From positions 13,629 to 77,628 of the forward strand of contig CAYSUS010000027.1 in the NCBI GenBank assembly GCA_964434165.1: a stretch of DNA of 64,000 bases, given 5' to 3'. Numbering within the stretch: position 1 is the first letter of the stretch; each line of letters opens with the position of its first letter. Below, piece after piece: positions 17,801-25,571 of the stretch. A program made the position numbers and the translations under genes. Source of the DNA: CAYSUS01 sp964434165. GTDB taxonomy: Bacteria > Planctomycetota > Planctomycetia > Pirellulales > Thermoguttaceae. Under the pieces are notes generated by a model that was not told where the DNA came from, did not search any database, and worked only from the letters and a program-made list of their open reading frames with translations.

Positions 17801-18087
17801 CGGATGTGCTGGCGCGCGGCCTCGACGTTCTGTGGATCGGCATCGAGGCCCTGGACCAGGAAGCGGTCACCAGCCATAAGCGCGGCGGTCAGTCGGCCGT
17901 CGCCGCAGCCCAGATGCACGATCAGCCCTCCGGTCGCGCCAGTGTCGGTCCGGATCTGCCGGGCGAATCGCTTGACGTCCGGCTCGAGCCGTTCCGCCGC
18001 ACGCGGCACCGACGCGCACGCCAGATGCGCGACAAGGCTGACAGCCCCTACTCGAATGACAAAGCCGATACGCACGGTCCGGATCAT
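14881..18087 (-). CDS. Fusion of a SAM-methyltransferase domain and a PQQ-type beta-propeller, exported
   Basis: 1068 aa from the ATG at 18087, preceded by AGGAGA. Residues 1-31 are a signal peptide. Residues about 50-150 form a class I methyltransferase-like domain with HLGCGDGRL (58-66) and a following acidic GLDAD that would bind the SAM ribose. A linker with PDEIDEWQQHFHDADNN follows, then two propeller stretches with PQQ/BamB-type blades (DAFNGIVLWQRPFP, LDRETGKEKWRV, LDAKDGRELWRYTTGA). A low-complexity Lys/Arg stretch lies near residue 970. The domain order recurs in planctomycetes as I recall. SAM is not expected outside the cytoplasm, so the first domain may have lost catalysis. Role unknown. 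Confidence 0.8.
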   Translation of the reverse strand: MIRTVRIGFVIRVGAVSLVAHLACASVPRAAERLEPDVKRFARQIRTDTGATGGLIVHLGCGDGRLTAALMAGDRFLVQGLDADPQNVEAARQHIRSQGLYGGVSIERLSGKRLPYVDNLVNLIVVEDPGAVSREEIMRVLAPRGLAYVKQGENWTKTVKPWPDEIDEWQQHFHDADNNAVARDRVVGPPRRSQWIGEPQWTRSHLTMPSITSFVSSGGRVFTIEDQGSAEHPALPGKFTLVARDAFNGIVLWQRPFPDWHPVNIYIKYTPAQLQRRLVALGDRVYCTPGWDAPVTAFDAATGEVLETYQGTERTQEFALDRGVLYAVVGDPTDTLGIGNPHGGLGSSQFHRRAYGPEIPKLADPKSSILAVELDSGEKLWEKSGSDTEGYQGTSLAVKGKVAVFSTLEALVCLDRETGKEKWRVAIDYVKPKQPGMSPSLVLSDDAVYLADARKVTAFALADGEEMWTANAKLNHFKAPDLYVANGLVWSSYYNGHDPKTGEIVKTLSQKMMGPMGHDRCYRNRITDCWYINTKTGGSDFLGLHEEGEFPHPWARSTCGIGHLPCNGLLYLGPPACSCCNWVMLNAMNALAPEPGLESSPQPIDVAEKPQLEKGPAFDAKSEDANADGDWPTFRSDKERSGVTRAKTPADLKTCWETRLSTRASAPVIAADKVFVADVDAHAVCALDAKDGRELWRYTTGARVDSPPTFCRGLLLFGSRDGWVYCLRASDGELAWRFRALPDRLICAYGQLESAWPVCGSILVKDDVAYFAAGRNSFLDGGVFLYGLDPRTGRVVHRRHMYGPYGEDGFPILTSQLSSGNGIDGFKADVFFTDGELLYLRHQAFRPDLTPLAAQDPRPAHMIPSAGFLESIPHHRTFYSIDTTIRYDIPASRGAAHGDILVLDGKDFYEVRGYSPGRASNFDPRPHGYTLFAGTFSETARDAAPAEKKRRKPAADAGKNRKKRTRRPPPTTATERWSEHVPVTGKAMVLAGDVLFVAGTPVVFPPDDLAKAYEGRMGGVLWAASATSGEKLAEYKLDAPPAWDGMAAAGGRLFIALADGRMVCMGGE

Positions 18088-18493
18088 GATTCTGTCTCCT
18101 GCACGGCACGGAGTGGCGCCCTGGAAACCGGCCCGAAGCGGCCCCCGCGAGCCCGCGAATATCATCCCATTCCGCCGCGGCCCGTGCAACCGCCCCGGGA
18201 AACCCGGCCGCAGCCCCTCGCCACTGGCCGGGTGTCCTCTGGCGGGCCCCAAACCCGGCGCCCGTCAGGGAGCGGTCCGTAACGAATGGCTCGGGTCCGT
18301 GCGCGGCGGGACGGGTCCTGACGATTGTGCGGCCGCCCCGCCGGCGCACGCGCCCTATGTTTGAGTTGAGGCCTCCGAGGAGGCCGCGGGCAGGGCAGGA
18401 CGGCTCTCGGCATTCCTGTCGCGGGGCGGGCGCCCCTTCCACCTCCCGGCGCCGGCACGCCGAGGCAGCAACTAACACCGCGGGAGATACGGC

Positions 18494-19039
18494 ATGTACG
18501 CACCAGCCAGAAGCGCTCCGTTTACGCGCACCGTGCCCCAATTACAGATCATCATCGTCGGCCTTCTCGTCGGCTTTCTGGCCTTCCTGGCCGTCGCCGC
18601 CTATGTGGTCCAGTCTGGCGAGATCGCGTGCGATCCGAGGGAAGTCAGGGCGATGACCCTCATGTGCCTGGTCGCCACGGCGATGATCGTCGTCGGCTAT
18701 CTAGTGACCTCGGCGATGCTCGCCGTTTTGCTGCGAAAGATGCGACAGCGGTGCTCGAAGCAGCCGTACGGCGCTGCACCGGAGGAGGGCGTCACCGACC
18801 GCGATCGTCTCTGGCGGTTCTACTTCGTCAGCACGATCGCCGGCGCCGGGTTGCTGCACAGCGGCGCGCTGTTCTGCGTCGTGGGATACATGGTCACGCA
18901 GGCGCTGATTCCGTTGGTGCTGGGCGCGGCGCTGGTGCTTGGGGTCGCCCTGAAGATCCCGACGCAGTCCCGAGTGGACGCGTGGCTGGACGAGCAGCTC
19001 CGCCTCTTGCGCGAGGAGCGGCAGCTCGCGGGGAGGTAG
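18494..19039 (+). CDS. Small integral membrane protein, 181 aa
   Basis: Four hydrophobic helices are visible: about residues 17-41 (IIIVGLLVGFLAFLAVAAYVV), 54-78, 110-132 and 135-152, followed by a charged C-terminal helix (RVDAWLDEQLRLLREERQ). The CSKQPYG loop and an acidic DRDRLWRFYF segment lie between helices two and three. No family is recognised. It stands alone on the plus strand between two minus-strand genes, divergent from the PQQ fusion gene. The ATG at 18494 follows GGAGATACGGC. Likely a cytoplasmic-membrane protein of unknown role. Confidence 0.7.
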   Translation: MYAPARSAPFTRTVPQLQIIIVGLLVGFLAFLAVAAYVVQSGEIACDPREVRAMTLMCLVATAMIVVGYLVTSAMLAVLLRKMRQRCSKQPYGAAPEEGVTDRDRLWRFYFVSTIAGAGLLHSGALFCVVGYMVTQALIPLVLGAALVLGVALKIPTQSRVDAWLDEQLRLLREERQLAGR

Positions 19040-19050
19040 GAATCGGCCGA

Positions 19051-19081
19051 GACTTCTGGAGTCTTCAAGACTTCGGAAGTC
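19051..19081. repeat. Two copies of a 13-bp palindromic repeat
   Basis: GACTTCTGGAGTC (19051-19063) and GACTTCGGAAGTC (19069-19081), 5 bp apart, fit the consensus GACTTCNGGRGTC loosely. A further exact-type copy occurs at 58336-58348. Confidence 0.6.
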
Positions 19082-19103
19082 TTTCAGCCGCCCTCACCCC
19101 AGC

Positions 19104-19129
19104 CCCCTCTCCCGCAGGCGGGAGAGGGG
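19104..19129. repeat. CCCCTCTCCCGC palindrome, possible bidirectional terminator
   Basis: A 12-bp arm (19104-19115) and its exact complement (19118-19129) are separated by two bases. It lies between convergent genes. The same CCCTCTCCCGC half-site recurs at 36134-36155. No T run follows. Confidence 0.65.
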
Positions 19130-19192
19130 AGCACGCGACCACACCACTCACCGACCCACCCAGTAACCCAATAACTCAGTCACCAACACCGC

Positions 19193-20389
19193 CTACCTTT
19201 CCGCCATCTCCCCGATCCGCAGGTTGCGGAACGATAGGTCCGTGGTTGGATCGTGCCCCTGGATCTGGATCGTGCCGGCCTTCAGGCGCAGGCCCCGGCG
19301 CGGATTCTCGTGGGGCTCGCGCGTGTCGGTCCAGTCGGAGACCTGGTAGCCGTTGACCCAGCAGGCCATGTGCGGGCCGCCGGCGTGGATCGTCAACGTG
19401 AACCAGGTGAAGTCGTCGGCCACCACCTTACGGGCGTTCTGGCGGCGGAAGATCCCCCCCGTGCCGCAGTCCTGCGGCTTGGTGCGATCGCCGTCCTTGT
19501 ACCCGTTCTGGATCTGGCACTCGTAGCCGTTCATCGTGTCGCCGGGGATGCAGCGGAAGAAGATGCCCGAGTTGAGGGCTTTGCCGTTGACGAAGACGTC
19601 GAGCTGCATGGTGAAGTCGGCGTACTTGCCCTGGGTTTCGAGCTGCCCGCGTCCGTCCTTGACGTTCAGGTAGCCCTCGGGCGTGACCGTGAACTTGCTG
19701 GCCATGTCGGGGTACTCCTTCCAGCCGGTGAGGTCCTTGCCGTTGAACAGGCTCTTGGGGCCCAGAGGCTTGAGCTTGACGTTGCGGAACTCGACCTTGC
19801 CCGAGTTGAGCTGCAAGCCGATGTGCCCACGGCGGACCGGCTTGGGGTCTTCGTAGTCGAGCACCTCGCGGCCGTCGAGCTTGACGGCGAGCTTGCCGCC
19901 GCAGGCGGTCACCTCGAACCGCTGCCAGTCCGTGGAGGTCTTGATCCCCTCGGCCTTCTTGCGCTGGACGAAGCTGCCGGTGGGGAAGGAGTTATCGGCC
20001 GGGTCCGCGATGTTCAGCTCGTAGCAGTCGGTCTTCACGTCGCCCGGATCGGCCAGCGTGCGGAGGAACACGCCGCTGTTGGCGCCCTGGGCCGCGCGGA
20101 AATCGACGACCAGCTCGTAGTCGGCGAACTGGCTGGTGGTCAAGAGCAGGCCCTTCTCTCCGTCGCTCACCGCGATCGCCCCGTCAGCCACCTTCCAGTC
20201 GGCCTTGCTGGTCGGCTCCCATCCAAACAGCGAGTGGCCGTCGAACAAGAGAATCCAGCCTTCGGCGATCTCCTCGGGCGAGAGCGTGTTGGGCTTCGTC
20301 TCCGCCGAGAACGCCGGGCACGCGGGCGCAAGCAGGATCACGGTCGCGATCGAGGTCAGGACAGGGCTTCGCAGGAAACGGTTCATCAT
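19193..20389 (-). CDS. Secreted DUF1080 protein with two tandem domains (3-keto-disaccharide hydrolase family)
   Basis: 398 aa. A signal peptide (cut after AFSAE) precedes two DUF1080 jelly-roll domains, about residues 38-205 and 210-395. Each begins with the family hallmark: GWILLFDGHSLFGWEP and KSLFNGKDLTGWKEY. Typical internal motifs are NSGVFLR and NSGIFFR, then YELNI and YECQIQN, and each ends with a FRNVKL- or FRNLRI-type strand. Relatives hydrolyse 3-keto-glycosides or bind sugars outside the cytoplasm. The tandem layout suggests one domain may bind and the other cleave, which is inference. It converges with the membrane protein gene. Confidence 0.88.
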   Translation of the reverse strand: MMNRFLRSPVLTSIATVILLAPACPAFSAETKPNTLSPEEIAEGWILLFDGHSLFGWEPTSKADWKVADGAIAVSDGEKGLLLTTSQFADYELVVDFRAAQGANSGVFLRTLADPGDVKTDCYELNIADPADNSFPTGSFVQRKKAEGIKTSTDWQRFEVTACGGKLAVKLDGREVLDYEDPKPVRRGHIGLQLNSGKVEFRNVKLKPLGPKSLFNGKDLTGWKEYPDMASKFTVTPEGYLNVKDGRGQLETQGKYADFTMQLDVFVNGKALNSGIFFRCIPGDTMNGYECQIQNGYKDGDRTKPQDCGTGGIFRRQNARKVVADDFTWFTLTIHAGGPHMACWVNGYQVSDWTDTREPHENPRRGLRLKAGTIQIQGHDPTTDLSFRNLRIGEMAER

Positions 20390-20549
20390 GGGTTCTCCGG
20401 GCGGGTTCTTATCAGGCTGGCGCGGGGTGCGGGAACGGGCCGCGGCGGCCGTCCGCAGGGTTCAAGCGTATTTCGCGTCGCGGCGAGGATCAAGCCGCGG
20501 CACCCAACCTCCCCGACCCCGTCTCGGACACGCCGGCACGGGTCTGGGT

Positions 20550-20579
20550 TTGATCGGCCGGGCCGCCGGACGCTACACT
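20550..20579 (+). promoter_or_regulatory. Possible promoter for the Uma2 gene
   Basis: TTGATC at 20550-20555 and TACACT at 20574-20579, 18 bp apart. Transcription would begin near 20586, about 58 nt before the start codon. Confidence 0.4.
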
Positions 20580-20643
20580 AAGGGTAGAGTCGCTCGCGGC
20601 ATGCTGCCGGCCCCGGCCGAGCCATCTTGCCTCCGGTGTTCCC

Positions 20644-21330
20644 ATGGCCACCATCTTGTTCCAGGTTGATGATGATGAGCGGTTGGAGATCCCGATGAAC
20701 GTCGGCACGCTCGCCGAGTTCCGCCGCTGGGCCACCTCCGACGAGTTCCCCGAGCAAGGCCGGATCGACTTCATCGCCGGGCAAATCGAGGTGGACATGT
20801 CCCCCGAAGACATCTTCATGCACGGTACGGTTAAGACGAGCCTGGTCGGCGCGTTGTACAGCCGGGTCAGTTCCCTCGAAATGGGCGTTCTGCTCTCGGA
20901 CAGCACACGCGTCTCCTGCCCCGACGCCGATCTCTCCGTGGAGCCCGACATCGTCTTCGTCTCGCAGGAGAGCCTCGCGACCGGCCGTATCCGGCCGGTC
21001 CCCAAGGCCGGAGCCGAGCCGGACCGCTACGTCGAGCTGGAGGGCCCGCCGGACCTGATCGTGGAGATCGTCAGCGACAGCTCGGTGGCCAAGGACACGC
21101 AGCGGCTCCTGGAGCGGTACTACGCGGCCGGGGTCACGGAGTACTGGCTCGTGGACGCCCGGCGCGATCCGACCGTGTTCCGCATCCACCGCCGCCGACG
21201 CGACCGGTTCGAGCCGGTCGAGCCCGACGCGGAGGGCTTCCAGCGATCCGACGTGCTCGGCTGCTCCTGCCACCTCGCGCGGACGCGGGATCGTCACGGC
21301 CGCATCAAGCACGTGCTGAGCGAGAGGTAG
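20644..21330 (+). CDS. Uma2 family (DUF820) putative endonuclease
   Basis: 228 aa. The family core is clear: GRIDFIAGQIEVDMSPEDIFMHG near residue 38, VEPDIVFVSQ near 99, PDLIVEIVSDSS near 137, then AGVTEYWLVDARR. These supply the D and ExV positions of a PD-(D/E)XK-type nuclease fold. Uma2 proteins are abundant in planctomycetes and cyanobacteria; their biological role is unsettled and few have been tested. The gene is complete with a plausible promoter. It lies beside decayed genes (LRR remnant, antitoxin-like fragment), so this part of the chromosome seems prone to gain and loss. Confidence 0.9.
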   Translation: MATILFQVDDDERLEIPMNVGTLAEFRRWATSDEFPEQGRIDFIAGQIEVDMSPEDIFMHGTVKTSLVGALYSRVSSLEMGVLLSDSTRVSCPDADLSVEPDIVFVSQESLATGRIRPVPKAGAEPDRYVELEGPPDLIVEIVSDSSVAKDTQRLLERYYAAGVTEYWLVDARRDPTVFRIHRRRRDRFEPVEPDAEGFQRSDVLGCSCHLARTRDRHGRIKHVLSER

Positions 21331-21359
21331 GGCCGTCGCGGCCGTGGGCTCGCCCTGGG

Positions 21360-21783
21360 AGCGTTGGCCCTGCCGCATACGACTCCATTCATATCCCCGC
21401 ATGTCCGGCAGAGGGCCTGGCTGCCTGGTCGCTGGAGGATGGTAAGGGTAGTCGATGGGCATAGGGTACTCGAACCTCTGCGACAGCTTCTTCAAGGCCG
21501 CAGCGGTCATCTTGGTGTCGCGGCAGTTGACCCGCTTGAGGCCCTTCATGGCGAACAGAGTCTTGAGCGAGGCATCCGTCACACCCTTGCACCGAACGAG
21601 GGTCAGGTCTCTCAATCGCTTGAGCCCACGCAAGTGCACCAGGCCCTGGTCGTTGATCTCCGTGCCGCGCAGGGAGAGAATCGTCAGCTCCGGTTGACGG
21701 CCCAGCCATTTGAGGGTCGCGTCGCCCACGTCCGTAAGATCGAGATCGACGTGCTCCACCGACGTCATTGAGGGCGGAAGCAC
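21360..21783 (-). pseudogene. Leucine-rich repeat protein remnant
   Basis: On the minus strand from a GTG at 21783 about four LRR units of the ribonuclease-inhibitor type are readable: ELTILSLRGTEINDQGLVHL, LRDLTLVRCKGVTDASLKTL and KGLKRVNCRDTKMTAAALK. A stop (TAG) precedes the GTG in frame by five codons, and no signal or full N-terminus exists. Downstream the same frame has no stop until it has run fully antisense to the Uma2 gene, which is not credible as a C-terminus. So both ends look lost. Planctomycete LRR proteins are usually much longer. The repeat portion is certain; calling it a relic is inference. Confidence 0.5.
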
Positions 21784-21945
21784 CAGCCGGCGATTCTACC
21801 GCCATACCTCGAGTACTGCAAGCACCATGCGCGCCCGGCCGGCTGCGGCTGGGCGGCCGCCTCTTGCCTCCCGTCCGACGGGGCGGCTGGAATCGAGTGC
21901 GCGGCGGTTCGCTCGCCCGCGCGTCCTGAGCAAGGAGGAGCCGCA

Positions 21946-22215
21946 ATGGGGGTTGCCAGTTGCGAGGGAGTGATTCACGACGGGCAGGTTCCACTGCCCG
22001 ACGACGTGCGACCCCCGCAAGACACCGTGGTGTGCGTGGTGGTCCACCACACCGAGCACGGAAGTACGCGGTATGGACGCTCCGCCCGAATCACCCGCCA
22101 CTCGCCTCTGGCCACTCACCCCCGACACAACCTCAAGCCCCGATCGCGGGCCGCAGCCACGGCCTGGCGGAACTCCATGCCCGAGACCGGCCGGTCGATT
22201 CGCGGATGGCGATAG
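21946..22215 (+). CDS. Antitoxin-like small protein, C-terminus probably decayed
   Basis: A strong AAGGAGGAG precedes the ATG. The first 30 codons read CEGVIHDGQVPLPDDVRPPQDT followed by VVCVVVHH, matching a common short antitoxin-like pattern (xGxIxDGxVxLPxxVxLPxGTxVxVxx) seen near PIN-type toxins in planctomycetes and cyanobacteria. After that the sequence turns arginine-rich and overlaps the end of the radical SAM gene by 100 bp, which is not family-like. A frameshift or fusion near 22060-22080 is likely. No toxin partner is adjacent. The start is well supported; the given end is only where the frame stops. Confidence 0.45.
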   Translation: MGVASCEGVIHDGQVPLPDDVRPPQDTVVCVVVHHTEHGSTRYGRSARITRHSPLATHPRHNLKPRSRAAATAWRNSMPETGRSIRGWR

Positions 22216-23033
22216 GCGTGGCCCTCGGGGTGATACTGGGCCATCACGTTGACGAACGTACGGGGCGAGACCTCCTCGGCCAGGAAGCGCATGACCTCTT
22301 CGGTGTCGGACGCGCCGGCCGGCATCACCAGGTGCCGCACCAGAAGCCCCCGCGTGGCGATCCCACGCTCGTCCATCTCCAGGTCGCCCACCTGACGGTG
22401 CATTTCCCGCACCGCCGCGCGCACGACCTCGGGGTAGTTCCCGGCCGCGGCCAGGTCCCGGGCGACCGTGCCGTCGAGGAACTTGACGTCGGGCATGTAG
22501 ATGTCGATCACCCCGTCGAGGAGCCGGAGCGTCGGCAGCTCGTCGTATCCGCCCGTGTTGTAGACCAGCGGCAGGCGCAGACCCAGCTCCACGGCCGGCA
22601 CCAGGGCTTCCAAGATCTGCGGCACCACGTGCGAGGGCGTGACGAAGTTGACGTTGTGGCAGCCCTGGCGCTGGAGGCTGAGCATCATCCGGGCGAGCTC
22701 GCCGGGCAAGACCGCGCGGCCCTCGCCGTGCCAGCTCAGCTCCCAGTTCTGGCAGAATTCGCACCGCAGATTGCAGTGGGTGAAGAAGACCGTACCCGAG
22801 CCCCCCGTGCCGCGCAGGCACGGCTCCTCGCCGAAGTGGGCGAAGTAGCTGCTGACCAGGGCATGGCGCCCCGTGCGGCAGAAGCCCTGCGGCCCGCCGA
22901 CCTCGAGCCGGTCCACGTGGCATTGCCGGCCGCAGGTCGCGCAATCGGCCAACGCCTCGATCGCCTGGGCGGCTCGCCGGGCGAGCTCGCCCGACTCGTA
23001 GAGATCCAGATAGGCGGGGCGCAACGGAAACAT
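22116..23033 (-). CDS. Radical SAM protein of the PflX / pyruvate-formate-lyase-activase-like type
   Basis: 305 aa. The radical SAM cluster motif CxxxCxxC is at Cys87, Cys91 and Cys94 (THCNLRCEFCQNWE), preceded by GGSGTVFF. A Cys-rich N-terminal segment (CATCGRQC at 31-38, Cys52) may bind a second metal. Later blocks (NVNFVTPSHVVPQI, YNTGGYD, DIYMPDVKF, RHLVMPA, NVMAQYHP) match COG1313, iron-sulfur proteins related to PflA activases whose substrates are mostly unknown. It would act in the cytoplasm by making a 5'-deoxyadenosyl radical. No obvious partner protein lies next to it. Confidence 0.9.
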   Translation of the reverse strand: MFPLRPAYLDLYESGELARRAAQAIEALADCATCGRQCHVDRLEVGGPQGFCRTGRHALVSSYFAHFGEEPCLRGTGGSGTVFFTHCNLRCEFCQNWELSWHGEGRAVLPGELARMMLSLQRQGCHNVNFVTPSHVVPQILEALVPAVELGLRLPLVYNTGGYDELPTLRLLDGVIDIYMPDVKFLDGTVARDLAAAGNYPEVVRAAVREMHRQVGDLEMDERGIATRGLLVRHLVMPAGASDTEEVMRFLAEEVSPRTFVNVMAQYHPEGHAYRHPRIDRPVSGMEFRQAVAAARDRGLRLCRG

Positions 23034-23152
23034 GGCAGTGCTCGTGGCGAGCGGCGAGATCCGGGTGCGGCCGGGTTAAGACCTGGGCGATCGAGCCGGG
23101 GGTCGCGGGCCCACCAAATCGAACCTGCGATGTCCGCCCCCGCCCTATGCCT

Positions 23153-23158
23153 TATAAT
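23153..23158 (+). promoter_or_regulatory. Consensus -10 box for tRNA-Ile2
   Basis: A perfect TATAAT lies 52 bp before the tRNA. The -35 region is weak. Such a box fits a stable-RNA promoter with a start near 23165. Confidence 0.55.
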
Positions 23159-23209
23159 ACGAACCTTGCCGGGGATCGGGCCCGCATCGCGTCCCGTACT
23201 TCGGCGAGG

Positions 23210-23282
<73 letters not shown>

Positions 23283-23319
23283 CTTTCGTCAGGTCTCGCA
23301 ACGTCCCGCCGGTTGTCGC

Positions 23320-23905
23320 CTAGAACACTGAAAGCCAAGACGTTATGAAAACCGCTCTCGTCGAGGCTGCTTCCGCCCGGTTCGCAGCTTCCCGCCGCGT
23401 TTTGCAGCGTTTTGCGGCCTGACTGCCCCCGCATCTGCGCCCGCACGACTTCGGCCGCTCGCCCGTCCGCCCCGTTGCCCGCTGGGCGTCGGGGGCCTCG
23501 ATGTCGCCACCGAGGATGTCGGGAAGGCTCGCCACCGCCTCGGCGTCCTGTCCTGGAAACAGGTGCCCGTAGGTATCCATCGTCAACGTGATGGACGAAT
23601 GCCGCATGACGGTCTGCACCACCTCGGGATGGTTGCCAGCCAGGGCCAGCCACGCCCCCGCGGTATGCCGCAAGCTATGGAAGTCCGCCTTCTCACCTTC
23701 GCGGTTCTGGGGCTGTAGGAAGTCGCTCTGTTCCCGTCGTAAGCGCGTGCCCGCCGGGCGTCTGCCAGGTCCGCCCGAAACATCCGGGCCACGTTCGTTT
23801 CTTCGGGCATCGCCAACACCGCCGCCCCTGGGGCTTTGGTCTCGATGTGCTGGGCGAGCTCGGTAGCCAAGCCGGGCTGGATCTACAGCCGGGCGTCCTT
23901 CCGGT
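23320..23905 (-). pseudogene. Tyrosine recombinase (phage-type integrase) remnant
   Basis: The catalytic half is readable but broken. From about 23745 down, one frame has DFHSLRHTAGAWLAL (HxxR box), VVQTVMRHSS (His box) and LTMDTYGHLFPG with the tyrosine nucleophile. From 23870 to about 23745 a second frame gives TELAQHIETKAPGAAV and NVARMFRADLADARRA, the preceding part of the same family, so a frameshift sits near 23745. Farther upstream a third frame shows NRKDARL followed at once by a stop. The first catalytic Arg and the DNA-binding N-terminus are not found. The decayed gene points into the tRNA 3' end, as integrases of tRNA-integrated islands do. Confidence 0.8.
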
Positions 23906-24224
23906 TCAACGGTTACTCGGAACCACGGCATCACCAATCGGGTAGCTGGGCGGGTTGCCCTGGCCAGCCCACTCGCCAGCCAGCAGGTCCGCGCTGGGTG
24001 GTTCGCCGAGGGGTTCCGGGCCGACCTCTGCGCCGAGTACCATCGGGAGAACAGGTTCGCTGTTGGACGCGCCGACCCGCCGGTTCCTTCGGAAGCTGAG
24101 GAATCGGACTCACGGCTGGCTACTCGCTCCGTGCCGTCGCGTTTCGTCCCCGTCGGGATCGCGAACCGGCGGCAGTCGCCTTCGCAGGAGCACTGCGACA
24201 ATGGCTTTGCGTTTCCTTTCGGTG
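23906..24224. other. Intergenic region, decayed integrase upstream DNA
   Basis: About 320 bp between the integrase relic and the methyltransferase gene. No complete gene is supported. It probably holds scrambled integrase 5' sequence. Confidence 0.4.
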
Positions 24225-25571
24225 TCAGGCCTTCTGGACTTCGAACACACCGACCAGCCCATGTGCGAAACCCAGACCTTGTTGGAGTTTCATCTCGAGG
24301 TAACGCAATGCATAGCCGAGTTGGGGTTCGATGATGTTCTCGCGGGGTAGCCCGAGACCGAGCCAGCCGACACCTTCGACCACGAGACGCATGCGGTCCA
24401 TCATCTCTCGCAGAGCGGTCGGATAGGAGGCCGGGATCGGCGGCGGCTCGGAAGTGAACGCTCGCGCCTGGATGTCGTAAGTTTGCATGAGTCCGTCAAC
24501 ATACAACACCAAGGCGTTCCAGCACATTTGCAGGCGCTCGAAGTAGTCGTTGATGAACTCGAAGCCCGACTTCGGCATGTAGTCCACCAGCAAGGAACTG
24601 GGATCGGTGCGCAAGTTGGCCTCGTGGAGTGAATTGACCGCCTGACGCAGAGGCTGGGCATGTGGATTGTAGTCCGCGGTGTCCATGTGGCGGCCGGTAA
24701 ACACGGAGCGGTCGAAGTACTCGAGCGTTTTGATTTCCACGCCCGCGCGCTGGCTGGCCTCGGCAACCATCCCTTCCGCTTCCTGGCGGCTGACCAGGCG
24801 AAGCAGCAGATGCTGAAGCTCTTCGCGCCGCTGTTCCCGCTCTTCCTTCTCGTAGATGTAGGAAACCACGTAATCCATGTTGCGGTTCTGCGAGAGATCG
24901 TTCGTCCACAACGACTGCCACTCGTAGGAATAGCGGCCGAGCCAGTCGCAGACAATCAGGCAGTGTTCCTTGACTCGCGAGGCTATCTCGGCCAGGAGTC
25001 GAACGAAGGTCTCATCGTCATTGTGGTGAGAACAGGTCCCGTAGGACGTGAAATACAGATCGTAAGGCCTTTCGTTCTCACCCAAGGGAAGCCCCTGACT
25101 GAAGTCGGCTTGTTCGAAGACGAGCTTGGAGTTCTGGCCGTAGAGGTCTCGCGCCTGGGCGATCAGCTCCTCGTTCAGGTCGAGCCCCATGTAGAAGCCG
25201 AGCATGCTGGGAGTCAACAAGGCGACCTCGAAGTCCCGAAGGTCGGCATCGCGATGCCGTACGCCAGCGAGCAGTTCGTAGCCGTCGGCGCTGCCACATC
25301 CCAGGTCCATGATCCGTACCCGTTGCATTCGCGACTGCTTCCGCTCGATCAATCGCTCGAGGTACGGGTGCAGGAAGAACCGGGTGATCTCGTCCTCCCA
25401 AAGCCGGCGGACGTTGTCATACTTCCCGACCAGGCCGGACTGCTTGGCATAAAGCCCACTGGTGGCGGCCTCGGTATAGGCCTCCATTTGATCGTTGTCC
25501 AGCATTTCCTCGGTCCCAAGCATTTCCTCGGTCCCAAGCAGTTCCTGGGTCTCGAGCAGTTCCTCGGTCAT
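24225..25571 (-). CDS. Class I SAM-dependent methyltransferase, last gene of a five-gene operon
   Basis: 448 aa. Motif I is DLGCGSADG (89-97), followed by the acidic GLDLNEE that would hold the SAM ribose and by FEQADFSQGLPL (motif II region), PYDLYFTSYGT and HCLIVCDW. The roughly 200 C-terminal residues are helical and specific to this protein (NDYFERLQMCWNALVLYVDG, LGYALRYLEMKLQQG). The N-terminus is three to four hexapeptide repeats of LLGTEE type. The ATG overlaps the stop of the upstream mttB-like gene by four bases (ATGA), so translation is probably coupled. There is no signal or membrane segment. The methyl acceptor is unknown; the operon suggests a small molecule. Confidence 0.85.
   Translation of the reverse strand: MTEELLETQELLGTEEMLGTEEMLDNDQMEAYTEAATSGLYAKQSGLVGKYDNVRRLWEDEITRFFLHPYLERLIERKQSRMQRVRIMDLGCGSADGYELLAGVRHRDADLRDFEVALLTPSMLGFYMGLDLNEELIAQARDLYGQNSKLVFEQADFSQGLPLGENERPYDLYFTSYGTCSHHNDDETFVRLLAEIASRVKEHCLIVCDWLGRYSYEWQSLWTNDLSQNRNMDYVVSYIYEKEEREQRREELQHLLLRLVSRQEAEGMVAEASQRAGVEIKTLEYFDRSVFTGRHMDTADYNPHAQPLRQAVNSLHEANLRTDPSSLLVDYMPKSGFEFINDYFERLQMCWNALVLYVDGLMQTYDIQARAFTSEPPPIPASYPTALREMMDRMRLVVEGVGWLGLGLPRENIIEPQLGYALRYLEMKLQQGLGFAHGLVGVFEVQKA
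25504..25565 (-). repeat. 18-bp tandem repeat at the start of the methyltransferase gene
   Basis: ATTTCCTCGGTCCCAAGC occurs twice exactly (25504-25521, 25522-25539), then in a diverged third copy and part of a fourth. It encodes LLETQE, LLGTEE, MLGTEE and MLDNDQ. It is in frame, so slippage changes N-terminal length only. Confidence 0.85.

Noticed and set aside
14875..18282. Plus-strand open frame of about 1130 codons
   Set aside because: Antisense to the methyltransferase-PQQ fusion, which has a signal peptide, an RBS and known motifs.
20578..21360. Continuation of the LRR frame across the Uma2 gene
   Set aside because: The translation changes to a shadow of Uma2 with no LRR pattern, so it is not taken as a real C-terminus.
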